DNA from: Bacteroidia bacterium
Lineage (GTDB): Bacteria; Bacteroidota; Bacteroidia; Flavobacteriales_E; Vicingaceae
NCBI GenBank assembly: GCA_030433355.1
Contig: JAUIMG010000022.1
Coordinates: 1-43,730, forward strand
DNA: 43,730 nt
Reading direction: 5' to 3'
Of the stretch, positions 25,600-34,300 are shown piece after piece. How positions within the stretch are numbered: the first letter of the stretch is position 1; each line of letters opens with the position of its first letter. Below the pieces are notes generated by a model that saw only the letters and a list, made by a program, of their open reading frames with translations, made no database searches and was not told the DNA's origin. The position numbers and the translations under genes are program-made.

Positions 25600-25780
25600 T
25601 AATTTTTTAAGGTTTACTTCTATGGCAACGCAAATGGCTGTGATTATAGCATGCGGAGTTTTTGGAGGAATTGAACTCGACAATTATCTTTCTAATCAAA
25701 CCCCAATTTTTACATTACTTTTTTCTCTTTTAGGAGTTGGATTTTCTATGTACATGGTAATAAAAGACTTATCTAAATGA
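25553..25780 (+). CDS. atpZ: AtpZ/AtpI-family ATP synthase accessory protein
   Basis: This 75-residue protein has a Lys-rich N-terminus and two membrane helices (about residues 25-42 and 49-70). The segment MAVIIACGVFGGIELDNYL matches the G-x-x-x-G-x-x-x-D pattern of AtpZ. These small proteins are encoded ahead of F0 genes and are implicated in assembly of the c-ring and in Mg2+/Ca2+ uptake. The ATG at 25553 lies 47 bases inside the bactofilin gene in another frame. The next Met (25622) would drop the N-terminal KKAPNNFLRF segment that the family usually keeps, so the overlap is probably real. Its stop overlaps the next start (ATGA). Confidence 0.82.
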   Translation: MLPKKEDKIKEKKAPNNFLRFTSMATQMAVIIACGVFGGIELDNYLSNQTPIFTLLFSLLGVGFSMYMVIKDLSK

Positions 25781-26148
25781 AAAAATTTAGTTTAACCATA
25801 CTTCTTTTATCAGTAATTGTCTTTTCTGTTCATTATGCTTTAATCACATTTGGCTTAACTTTTTGGAGTCCTTACTTTTTGACTTTGTATTTCTATTTTC
25901 CTACTATTACCCTAATTAATTATAATTTGCTATTTAAAAGGATAGATCAAAGACCTCAGTCTTTCGTTACAACCTTTATGGGAGTTATGACGGTTAAGCT
26001 ATTGCTTTCTTTGGCATTGTTATTAATTGTGCTTTATCCAAAACCTGAACTAAAGATTCCATTCAGTTTATTATTCTTAGTTTTTTACTTTCTGTTTTCT
26101 GCGATAAGCTCTGCAGATCTCTTTAAAAAGCTTAGGTCAAAAAGATAA
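25777..26148 (+). CDS. Small four-helix membrane protein in the AtpI position
   Basis: I do not recognise a named family in this 123-residue protein. It has four predicted membrane helices (about 5-25, 31-50, 66-88, 93-112) and a basic C-terminal tail ending LRSKR. It starts by ATGA overlap with atpZ and precedes atpB by 90 bases. The size, helix number and place are those of AtpI, and I expect it to be a divergent AtpI-like assembly factor for the c-ring. The usual AtpI sequence motifs are not obvious, so this is inference from position and topology. Confidence 0.7.
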   Translation: MKKFSLTILLLSVIVFSVHYALITFGLTFWSPYFLTLYFYFPTITLINYNLLFKRIDQRPQSFVTTFMGVMTVKLLLSLALLLIVLYPKPELKIPFSLLFLVFYFLFSAISSADLFKKLRSKR

Positions 26149-26205
26149 AAAGAGGCCAATCTAAAAAAAAGCAGTTTTTAGCTATTTCTTTCGTTTTAAA
26201 TTCTA

Positions 26206-26213
26206 TACTTTTG
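26206..26213 (+). promoter_or_regulatory. Probable -7 promoter element for the atpB operon (TACTTTTG)
   Basis: TACTTTTG is a full consensus match, identical to the element before the flippase gene, and is followed by CG. It ends 25 bases before the TTG start of atpB. A TTTC at about 26185-26188 might be a weak -33 element. This lets atpB-E-F-H-A-G be transcribed separately from the bactofilin-atpZ group. Confidence 0.5.
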
Positions 26214-26238
26214 CGCTCGAAATTTCAAGCCCTTTTCA

Positions 26239-27345
26239 TTGGAAAGATTTATCATAAAAAACCCAAGTAATAAAGCTAGTTTGTTGAGAACATCAACACT
26301 ATTATTTGCTTTAGTTTCCCTGCTAAATTTTTCTTCTTTCGCTTCTTCAGGAGAAGACAAGAAGTTTAATGCAGGAGAAATGATTATGCATCATATCTCT
26401 GATGCTCACGAAATTCATATTATAGGAGACTTTGCTATTTATCTTCCAATAATCTTAAAGACAGAAAGTGGATGGGAGGTGTTTTCTTCTTCACATTTCT
26501 ATCACAATGAGATTCATGATGATTCAGGCAATCATTATTATGAGTATTCGGATTACATTCTTTTTCATGAGCACGTTTATCTAAAAGGTAATGGCTTTAC
26601 ATTAGATGAAAAGGGAGAAATTGTGAATGAAGCAGTGACTCTTGATATGTCAATAACAAAAAATATTGCAGGAATTTTCTTGACTTGCTTTTTGATGCTT
26701 TTTGTATTCTTTAAAGTAGCATCTGGATATAAGAAAAGAGGAATGCAAGCACCAAAAGGAATTCAATCTTTTATGGAGCCATTAATTTTGTTTGTAAGAG
26801 ATGAAATTGCAAGACCTTCTATAGGAAAGCATGCAGATCGTTTTGTCCCATTTTTATTGACTGTGTTTTTCTTTATCTGGATTAGTAATTTATTAGGTCT
26901 AATACCTTTTTTAGGTGGATTGAATATTACAGGAACGCTTAGTGTAACCATGGTACTTGCTACTATTGTTTTTATTATTACAACTATTAATGGAAACAAG
27001 CATTATTGGGGTCACTTATTTTGGCCTCCAAATGTTCCTTTGCCAATTAAGGTAATTTTAGTGCCAATTGAAATTGCAGGAATCTTTATTAAGCCGCTTG
27101 TTTTAATGGTACGTTTAACAGCTAACATTACAGCTGGGCATATTATAATTTTAGCATTTGTATGTCTAATCTTCATTTTTGGAGAACAAAGCGCAGGTGC
27201 AGGATACGGGGTAGGTATAGGTTCTACTTTGTTTATGATATTTATGAATTTTATTGAGTTGTTAGTTGCTTTCTTACAAGCATATGTATTTACGCTACTA
27301 GCAGCACTATATTTTGGAGGAGCTACAGAAGAGGCTCATCATTAA
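26239..27345 (+). CDS. atpB: F0F1 ATP synthase subunit a
   Basis: Subunit a forms the two proton half-channels next to the c-ring. The protein is 368 residues, longer than the E. coli form because of an N-terminal signal-like segment (RTSTLLFALVSLLNFSSF) and a His-rich periplasmic region (about 35-130); I believe both are usual in Bacteroidota. The essential Arg is R292 in LMVRLTANITAGH. About six membrane helices follow residue 140. The start is TTG at 26239: the first in-frame Met lies after the signal segment, and the -7 element at 26206-26213 fits a TTG start. The high His content of the leader region is notable but unexplained. Confidence 0.94.
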   Translation: MERFIIKNPSNKASLLRTSTLLFALVSLLNFSSFASSGEDKKFNAGEMIMHHISDAHEIHIIGDFAIYLPIILKTESGWEVFSSSHFYHNEIHDDSGNHYYEYSDYILFHEHVYLKGNGFTLDEKGEIVNEAVTLDMSITKNIAGIFLTCFLMLFVFFKVASGYKKRGMQAPKGIQSFMEPLILFVRDEIARPSIGKHADRFVPFLLTVFFFIWISNLLGLIPFLGGLNITGTLSVTMVLATIVFIITTINGNKHYWGHLFWPPNVPLPIKVILVPIEIAGIFIKPLVLMVRLTANITAGHIIILAFVCLIFIFGEQSAGAGYGVGIGSTLFMIFMNFIELLVAFLQAYVFTLLAALYFGGATEEAHH

Positions 27346-27380
27346 TTTGTAATCTATTTATTAACTAAATATATATTAAA

Positions 27381-27626
27381 ATGGATTTATTAACAGTATT
27401 ACTAGAAGTTGCAGCTGCTGCAGGTTATGCAGGTTTAGGTGCAGGTGTTGCAGCTATTGGAGCTGGTATGGGTATCGGTAAAATCGGTGCTTCTGCTTTA
27501 GAATCAATGGCTAGACAACCTGAGTCAACAGGAGATATCAGAGCAAACATGATTGTTGCTGCTGCTCTTGTAGAAGGTGTTGCACTTTTTGCAGTGATTG
27601 TTTGCCTATTAGTTGTATTAGGCTAA
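27381..27626 (+). CDS. atpE: F0F1 ATP synthase subunit c
   Basis: The 81-residue hairpin of two membrane helices forms the rotor ring. Helix 1 has the Gly-rich packing motif (GLGAGVAAIGAGMGIGKIG), the polar loop is ARQPE, and the ion-binding carboxylate in helix 2 is E65 (ALVEGVALF). Glu followed by Gly, and no Gln/Ser partners near it, argue for a proton- rather than sodium-driven ring. It has an ATG start 35 bases after atpB. A strong hairpin follows the stop (27633-27667), possibly tied to the higher amount of c subunit needed. Confidence 0.96.
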   Translation: MDLLTVLLEVAAAAGYAGLGAGVAAIGAGMGIGKIGASALESMARQPESTGDIRANMIVAAALVEGVALFAVIVCLLVVLG

Positions 27627-27632
27627 AAAACC

Positions 27633-27667
27633 TAATGGAACCTCAGCGGTTGGCTGAGGTTCCATTA
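27633..27667 (+). promoter_or_regulatory. 15-bp perfect stem-loop between atpE and atpF
   Basis: TAATGGAACCTCAGC (27633-27647) and GCTGAGGTTCCATTA (27653-27667) pair perfectly around the five-base loop GGTTG. The hairpin lies seven bases after the atpE stop. No T-run follows; instead it runs into AACTTTAAAATTACC and then the atpF ATG at 27687. It is more likely an mRNA stabiliser, processing site or partial attenuator than a full terminator. Such an element could raise atpE mRNA over the downstream genes. The pairing is seen directly; the role is inferred. Confidence 0.7.
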
Positions 27668-27686
27668 ACTTTAAAATTACCATAAT

Positions 27687-28175
27687 ATGTTATCAGTTAG
27701 TTTAGGAACCGTTATTTGGACAACAATCGCTTTTTTGATTGTAGTATTTATCTTAGCAAAATTCGCTTGGAAGCCAATTCTTAGCTCAATCAAGGAAAGA
27801 GAAGATTCTATACAAGAAGCATTAGAAGATGCTGAAAAGGCGAAGGAAATGATGAGAGAGCTTAAAGAGGATAATGAAAAGTTGCTTCAAGAAGCTAGGT
27901 TAGAAAGAGACGAATTGTTAAAGTCTGCAAGAGATACAAAAGATAAAATTATTTCTGATTCTAAAGAAAAAGCATCTGAAGAAGGTGAGAAGATTATTAA
28001 GTCAGCTAAAGAAGCAATTAACGCAGAGAAGTCTGCTGCAATGGCTGAATTAAAAAATCATGTTGCTGCATTATCTATTGAAATAGCAGAAAAAATTTTA
28101 AGACAAGAGCTTTCAAAAGATGCAAAGCAACAAGAATTGATTGACGATGCAATCAAAAATGCTAAACTCAATTAA
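27687..28175 (+). CDS. atpF: F0F1 ATP synthase subunit b
   Basis: Subunit b is the peripheral stalk joining F0 to F1. The 162-residue protein has one N-terminal membrane helix (about residues 6-26, TVIWTTIAFLIVVFILAKF), then the conserved AWKPIL, then a long charged helix rich in Glu, Lys and Ala that should form the right-handed coiled coil, ending in the delta-binding region (IEIAEKILRQEL). Length and layout are normal. It starts 19 bases after the atpE hairpin, so the stem-loop may affect its translation. Confidence 0.95.
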   Translation: MLSVSLGTVIWTTIAFLIVVFILAKFAWKPILSSIKEREDSIQEALEDAEKAKEMMRELKEDNEKLLQEARLERDELLKSARDTKDKIISDSKEKASEEGEKIIKSAKEAINAEKSAAMAELKNHVAALSIEIAEKILRQELSKDAKQQELIDDAIKNAKLN

Positions 28176-28187
28176 TACGAAGTTGCA

Positions 28188-28727
28188 ATGAAAGGAAGCA
28201 GAGTAGCAGCTAGATACGCAAAATCAATGATACAACTTGCTAAAGAGCAGGGTTCATTGGAAAAGGTGTATGGGGATATGAAGGATATAAAAGGCACGAT
28301 ACATTCTAATGACGAATTAGATATTGTTTTAAAAAGCCCTTTAATTAAATCTGAAAAAAAGAAGCAAATACTTGTAGCAATTTTCAAATCAACAGAAAAA
28401 TTGACTAAGAGCCTTTTAGAACAGTTAGTGAGTCAAAATCGAGAGATGCATCTTGAGTTGGTTGCAAGTGAGTTTATTGCTCAGTACAATGTATTAAAAG
28501 GCATTGTAATAGCTAAAGTTACAAGCGCAAAACAAATCAGTGATAAAGACTTAAAAACTTTATCAGCTTCAATAAAAGAACAATTTAATTGCTCTGAGGT
28601 AGTAATTGAAGAAAAGATAGACGAAGCTCTATTAGGCGGTATGATTGTTAGGATTGGCGATAAACAAATCGACGATAGTATCGACCGAAGAATTAAAGAT
28701 CTAAAAAACGAATTAATACAAGCATAA
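28188..28727 (+). CDS. atpH: F0F1 ATP synthase subunit delta
   Basis: Delta (the OSCP equivalent) caps the F1 alpha subunits and binds subunit b. The 179-residue protein has the family's N-terminal AARYAKSMIQLA helix, and a C-terminal domain with the conserved signature around EEKIDEALLGGMIVRIGDKQIDDSI (written here in two parts: EEKIDEALLGG and MIVRIGDKQIDDS). It is 12 bases from atpF and 10 bases from atpA, inside the operon. No oddity was seen. Confidence 0.95.
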   Translation: MKGSRVAARYAKSMIQLAKEQGSLEKVYGDMKDIKGTIHSNDELDIVLKSPLIKSEKKKQILVAIFKSTEKLTKSLLEQLVSQNREMHLELVASEFIAQYNVLKGIVIAKVTSAKQISDKDLKTLSASIKEQFNCSEVVIEEKIDEALLGGMIVRIGDKQIDDSIDRRIKDLKNELIQA

Positions 28728-28737
28728 ATAAAATACA

Positions 28738-30321
28738 ATGGCTGAAGTTAATCCAGCAGAAGTTTCTGCAATAATTAAAGACCAATTAGCAGGTGTTAAA
28801 AGCACTGCTGACCTAGAGGAAGTAGGCACCGTATTACAAGTAGGTGATGGTATCGCAAGAATTTACGGAATGTCTCAAGTGGAATCAGGCGAGCTGATTG
28901 AATTTGAGAATGGTTTAATGGGTATCGTTCTAAACCTCGAAGAGGATAATGTAGGGGCGGTATTATTAGGATCATCCAATAAAGTAAAAGAAGGAGATAC
29001 AGTTAAAAGAACAGGTCGTATTGCTTCTATCAAAACAGGTGAAGGCATGTTAGGTAGAGTTGTAGATACTTTAGGAAACCCTATTGATGGTAAAGGGCCA
29101 ATAGAAGGAGAGACATTTGAAATGCCAATTGAAAGAAAGGCACCCGGTGTAATATACAGACAGCCTGTAAATGAACCTCTTCAAACAGGAATCAAAGCGA
29201 TAGACTCTATGATTCCAGTTGGACGAGGACAAAGAGAGTTAGTAATTGGGGATAGACAAACAGGGAAAACTACCGTTGTAATTGATACAATTATTAATCA
29301 AAAAGAATTTTATGATAGAGGAGAGCCTGTTTATTGTGTTTATGTTGCCATAGGACAAAAAGGTTCAACAGTTGCAGGTATTGTTAAGACATTAGAAGAT
29401 GCCGGAGCAATGGCTTACACTACAATTGTAGCGGCAAATGCTTCCGATCCTGCTCCAATGCAATTTTATGCTCCTTTTACAGGTGCTGCAATTGCAGAAT
29501 ATTTTAGAGATACTGGAAGGCCAGCATTAATTGTATATGATGATTTATCAAAGCAAGCTGTAGCTTATCGTGAGGTTTCTCTTTTATTAAGGAGACCTCC
29601 AGGACGTGAAGCATACCCAGGTGACGTTTTCTATCTTCACTCAAGATTATTAGAAAGAGCTGCAAAGGTGATTAATGACGATACCATTGCATCTCAAATG
29701 AACGATTTGCCTGAGTCTTTAAAAGACAAGGTAAAAGGTGGAGGGTCAATTACAGCACTTCCAATTATCGAAACTCAAGCGGGGGATGTTTCCGCCTATA
29801 TCCCAACCAATGTAATCTCTATTACAGATGGTCAGATATTCCTAGAGTCTAATCTTTTCTTATCAGGCGTTCGTCCTGCAATTAACGTTGGTATTTCAGT
29901 ATCTCGTGTTGGAGGTTCGGCTCAAATTAAGTCGATGAAAAAGGTTGCAGGTACATTAAAACTAGACCAGGCTCAATATAGAGAATTAGAAGCATTTTCA
30001 AAGTTTGGTTCAGATTTAGATGCTGCAACTAAAGCAGTACTTGATAAAGGTGCAAGAAATGTTGAAATTTTAAAGCAAGCACAAAACTCACCAATGTCGG
30101 TAGAAGATCAAGTTGCAATTATTTACCTGGGAACTAAAGGATTGTTAAGAGATGTTCCCGTTGATCAAGTTAAAAAGTTTGAGGCAGAGTTTTTAGAGTA
30201 TATGAATGCAAAGCATAGAGACACTCTAGATGCATTAAAAGCAGGAAAGTATACAGATGCTGAAACATCAGTTTTAGAGAAAGTTGCAGCAGAATTAAGT
30301 GCTTCATATAAAACTAAATAA
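28738..30321 (+). CDS. atpA: F0F1 ATP synthase subunit alpha
   Basis: Alpha forms the non-catalytic nucleotide sites of the F1 hexamer. The 527-residue protein has the P-loop GDRQTGKT at 171-178. The F-ATPase alpha signature [14 protein letters not shown] follows near residue 380-393, and [20 protein letters not shown] near 264-283 (cited as the start [15 protein letters not shown]). Length and motifs are normal. The catalytic beta gene (atpD) and epsilon gene (atpC) are not in this window; in Bacteroidota they usually form a separate operon. It starts with ATG 10 bases after atpH. Confidence 0.98.
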   Translation: MAEVNPAEVSAIIKDQLAGVKSTADLEEVGTVLQVGDGIARIYGMSQVESGELIEFENGLMGIVLNLEEDNVGAVLLGSSNKVKEGDTVKRTGRIASIKTGEGMLGRVVDTLGNPIDGKGPIEGETFEMPIERKAPGVIYRQPVNEPLQTGIKAIDSMIPVGRGQRELVIGDRQTGKTTVVIDTIINQKEFYDRGEPVYCVYVAIGQKGSTVAGIVKTLEDAGAMAYTTIVAANASDPAPMQFYAPFTGAAIAEYFRDTGRPALIVYDDLSKQAVAYREVSLLLRRPPGREAYPGDVFYLHSRLLERAAKVINDDTIASQMNDLPESLKDKVKGGGSITALPIIETQAGDVSAYIPTNVISITDGQIFLESNLFLSGVRPAINVGISVSRVGGSAQIKSMKKVAGTLKLDQAQYRELEAFSKFGSDLDAATKAVLDKGARNVEILKQAQNSPMSVEDQVAIIYLGTKGLLRDVPVDQVKKFEAEFLEYMNAKHRDTLDALKAGKYTDAETSVLEKVAAELSASYKTK

Positions 30322-30339
30322 AAGGAATAAGCTCAAGAT

Positions 30340-31224
30340 ATGGCTAACTTAAAAGAAATCCGAAGTAGAATTACATCTATCTCTTCAACGAGACAGATTA
30401 CCTCTGCAATGAAAATGGTTTCTGCTGCCAAACTTAGAAGGGCACAAGATGCTATTACTCAAATGAGACCTTACGCAAATAAGCTTAAGGAATTACTTAG
30501 TAATTTGAGTGAATCAACAGAAGGAAGTGCAGAAAGCGCATACACAGAGAAAAGAGAAGTAGAGAGAGTTTTAATTATACCTATTACTTCCAATAGAGGT
30601 TTGGCTGGAGCTTTTAATTCGAACATTATAAAAGAAACGAATAGATTAATAAAAGAAAGGTTTCAAGAAAAGGACGTTACTGTATTAGCTATTGGTAAGA
30701 AAGCAGATGATTTCTATAAAAAGACTTCATACAACATTAAAGGCACAACTTTACCTGGTAAGTTAGATAAGTTATTTGATGATTTAACTTTCGAACCTGT
30801 TTCTGAAGTTGCTCAAAAGGTGATGGATTCTTTTGCATACAAACAATTTGATGAAGTGGTTTTAGTTTATAACCAATTTGTAAATGCTGCTGTTCAAAAT
30901 GTTATTACAGAACAATATTTACCTATAATTCCTCCGAAGATGGAAGAGGAGAAGGAGGTTAAATCAGATTATATTTTTGAGCCATCTCAAGAGTTTATAA
31001 TTAGCGAATTAATTCCTAAATCTCTAAAAATTCAATTGTATAAAGCTATTTTAGATTCTCATGCATCCGAACATGGAGCTAGAATGACAGCTATGCATAA
31101 AGCAACTGATAATGCAACGGAGTTAATTGGAGACCTAAAATTAGTTTATAACAAGGCAAGGCAAGCGTCTATAACTAACGAAATATTAGAGATTGTTGGT
31201 GGTGCAGAAGCTCTGAATAACTAA
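30340..31224 (+). CDS. atpG: F0F1 ATP synthase subunit gamma
   Basis: Gamma is the central rotor shaft that couples c-ring rotation to the catalytic sites. The 294-residue protein has the conserved N-terminal helix LKEIRSRITSISSTRQIT and SAMKMVSAAKLRRAQ, and the C-terminal signature around SEHGARMTAMHKATDNA with TNEILEIVGGAEAL. A flexible insert (about 195-215, Glu/Lys-rich, PPKMEEEKEVKSD) is somewhat longer than in E. coli. It is the last gene of this atp operon; a 105-base gap without a clear hairpin terminator follows. Confidence 0.97.
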   Translation: MANLKEIRSRITSISSTRQITSAMKMVSAAKLRRAQDAITQMRPYANKLKELLSNLSESTEGSAESAYTEKREVERVLIIPITSNRGLAGAFNSNIIKETNRLIKERFQEKDVTVLAIGKKADDFYKKTSYNIKGTTLPGKLDKLFDDLTFEPVSEVAQKVMDSFAYKQFDEVVLVYNQFVNAAVQNVITEQYLPIIPPKMEEEKEVKSDYIFEPSQEFIISELIPKSLKIQLYKAILDSHASEHGARMTAMHKATDNATELIGDLKLVYNKARQASITNEILEIVGGAEALNN

Positions 31225-31329
31225 AAGCTCCCTTTTTAAATTTTCTTTTACCTAGAAGTATATTTTGGCTGAATCTTTGTTGGCTAAACATAAGTAGTTG
31301 AACCATATTAAATTCTACTTTTATACTTC

Positions 31330-34300
31330 ATGAAACTAAAAGGCATTGCTTTTTTTCTACTTGGATTAGTATTACTTGTTCTAAGTGCTACTCAGATTTG
31401 GGAACAGTATAGTCAGAAATCAATTTCTGAAAAGGACGCTAAATTAACTTTACAAGAAACCAAGGAAGAATTAGAAGAGCGCTTAGAAGGGTTGAAATTT
31501 TCCTTTAAACAAGGAGATATTGCACTTAATCAACTAAGGAGTTTAAATTCTAAAAGAGGAATTACATTTTATATTTTTATTAAGAAAAGCTTAGTTCTCT
31601 GGACAGATGAAGAAACAATCCTGCCCTTTGATTCTTTGGACTTTAAATCTGATTTCTACCAAAACTCAAATGCAGCTCATGTTCAGTCGGCTATCTCAGT
31701 AAAAGATACTGTTTATCTAGCATTTAAAAAGATATATACTGTATATGATATTCAAAATGAATATTTAACCAATAAATCAAATTTTGATCTATTTCAAGCA
31801 TATAATACATTAAAAGATTCTCAAGTAGAGGGGGAGTTTGATAATAATTGGAATAATAAGAGTATCAATATATTTGCTCTAATCACTTTCCTATTGAGCT
31901 ATTGTTTCATTTTAATTTGGATAGCAAGAGCTTTTTTAAATAATTTAAAAAGTGCTATTTTTTTAACAATAAATACATTTTACTTTCTACTTCCTGTTAT
32001 TATTTCTGATGTATTTAGTCAAGATACCTATTTCGTGCAGAAAATTGCAATATCCATTTTAGAGCTAAAGGTAAATGTATTTCAATTGTTTTTTATTTCT
32101 CTATTTGTCTTTACCACAAGCTATGGAATTAGCAGACTATCAATAATTAATGGGAATAGAATAATTGGAAGATTATCTTCCATATTGTCAATACTTATAA
32201 TAGTAATTGCTGTAAAACTTCTAATTAAGATTTCTATAGGAAGTGACATAAATTTAGAATTAGATAATCTTTTTAACCTAAACCTAGAGAGTTATTTAGT
32301 TATTGTGTCCATCTTCATTTTATTTTTAAGTGCATTCATTTGGGCAAACAGATTTGTATCCAATGAGTTTTCAGAAGAGAAAAATCATAGAAATGTGGGC
32401 AGGAACCTTATTGCTATTCTCTTTTTACTTTCTTTTTTATTGCTATTTTTTAAGCAATTTGTTCCTTTATTATTTTTCTCTCTATTTATTGGAATTTCAT
32501 TCTTTTCCATTAAACTAAAACGAAGAAATCAGGCAGCTCTTCTGCTTTCCTTGGTTATAATAACAGTTTTAGTTAGCACTTATATTATCAGAGAGCAGCA
32601 AACTTTAAAGGAATTGTCTCAAAGAAAAGATCAACTGAAAGTATTATCAGAAGTTCAAGACGATAAAGCTGAGTATTTATTTGTAGATCTTCAAAATGCC
32701 ATAAGAGGAGATCAATTATTAATTCAAAAACTCAAAGAAAAAAGTTTTCGAAAGAATACCTATAAGGATTATTTAAGGGAGTTATACTTTAATGGTTATT
32801 GGGATTCTTATTCAATCACAATTACGTTATGCGATGCTAAAGATTCCATTTTAACTTCTGAAGGGTTTGCAAATCGCTCATGTATTGATTTTTTTAATGA
32901 AAGGCTTTTAAGGGAAGGAGATAATGTAAGTGCAAATAACTTTTTTAGGTTAAGCAATTTAGCTGGTCGAATAGACTATATCGCAGAAATTCCATTGTTA
33001 AATAATGATATTATTTATGTGGAGCTTTCTCGAAATAATTTAATAGAAAGTTTAGGCTATCCAAACCTGCTTATCAATAAAAAGGAGAAAGATGAAGTAG
33101 ATTTGAAAGACTATTCTTATGCTATTTATTTTGAAAATGAGCTAATTAATAGAAATGGGAAGTACATATATTCCAATAGCCATGATTTGGATTTAAAGTC
33201 AAATGAATTTATAGAATTTGATAAGAATGGATACAGTCATATTGCCTATAGGAAGGATGAAGCCACGGTATTATTCTTATCAAAAGAAGAAACTAATCTA
33301 CTTCAGAAAATCTCATTTTTTACTTACTTATTTATTATCTGCGGACTTACAACTTTACTAATTGTAGCATTATTTAGAGGATTTCCTCTCAAGCAATCTT
33401 TTAGTTTAAAAGACTTTGCATCTAAGGTTCAATTGCTTTTAATAAGCTCTTTACTTTTTTCTTTGGTCTTATTTGGGATGGGGTCTACTTATTTTATTCA
33501 GCAACAGTATGAGTTAAAAAATTCTGAGAATATTGAAGAAAAGCTGAAATCCATCAATATGGAATTAGAACAAAAAATTGGAGTTGAGGAAAGTTTACCT
33601 CCAGTTTTGCAAGCTTATGTTCAATCGCTATTGATTAAGTTTTCCAACATCTTTTTTACTGATATTAACCTATATAACCTAGAAGGGACATTATTCGCAA
33701 CTTCAAGGCCGGAGCTTTATCTTCAAAAAATAAAGGCAAGAAGAATGCATTCTTTAGCCTATCAAAAACTAAAAGAAGGGGAGCTTTCTGAATGGATACA
33801 AAAGGAGAATATAGGAGAGTTTAAATACCTTTCAGCATATATCCCATTTAAAAATCAGAATAATCAGACAATAGCATACTTGAATATACCTTATTACGCT
33901 AAAGAAAAAGCTTTGGAGGAAGAAATTGCAGCATTCTTGATTCCTACCATTAATATTTGCCTTATAGTATTTACAATAGCTCTCATTTTCTTGCTGGTAA
34001 TAAATAAGCAAATAACAAAGCCGCTTAGTTTAATTAGGGATTACTTTAAAAAACTCCGCTTGGGGAATAAAGTAGAATTGATAGAGTGGAAGAGTAAAGA
34101 CGAGATTGGTGAACTTGTAACAGAATACAACAAAATTGCAATCGAATTAAGTGAGAGCGCAAATGAATTGGCAAAAAATGAGAGAGAGTTGGCATGGCGA
34201 GAAATGGCAAAACAAGTAGCACATGAAATAAAGAATCCACTTACGCCAATGAAATTAAGTGTTCAGCACTTACAAATGGCCGCAAAAGCAAAGGTTGAAG

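Noticed and set aside
27633-27667. Hairpin after atpE as a complete intrinsic terminator
   Set aside because: No T-run follows, and five further subunit genes of the same enzyme lie downstream with no new -7 element noticed before atpF.
28738-31224. Missing atpD and atpC as a sign of a broken ATP synthase operon
   Set aside because: In Bacteroidota the beta and epsilon genes are usually encoded in a separate operon; all genes present here look intact.
31225-31329. Terminator after atpG
   Set aside because: The gap has T-rich stretches but I could not find a stable inverted repeat next to them.
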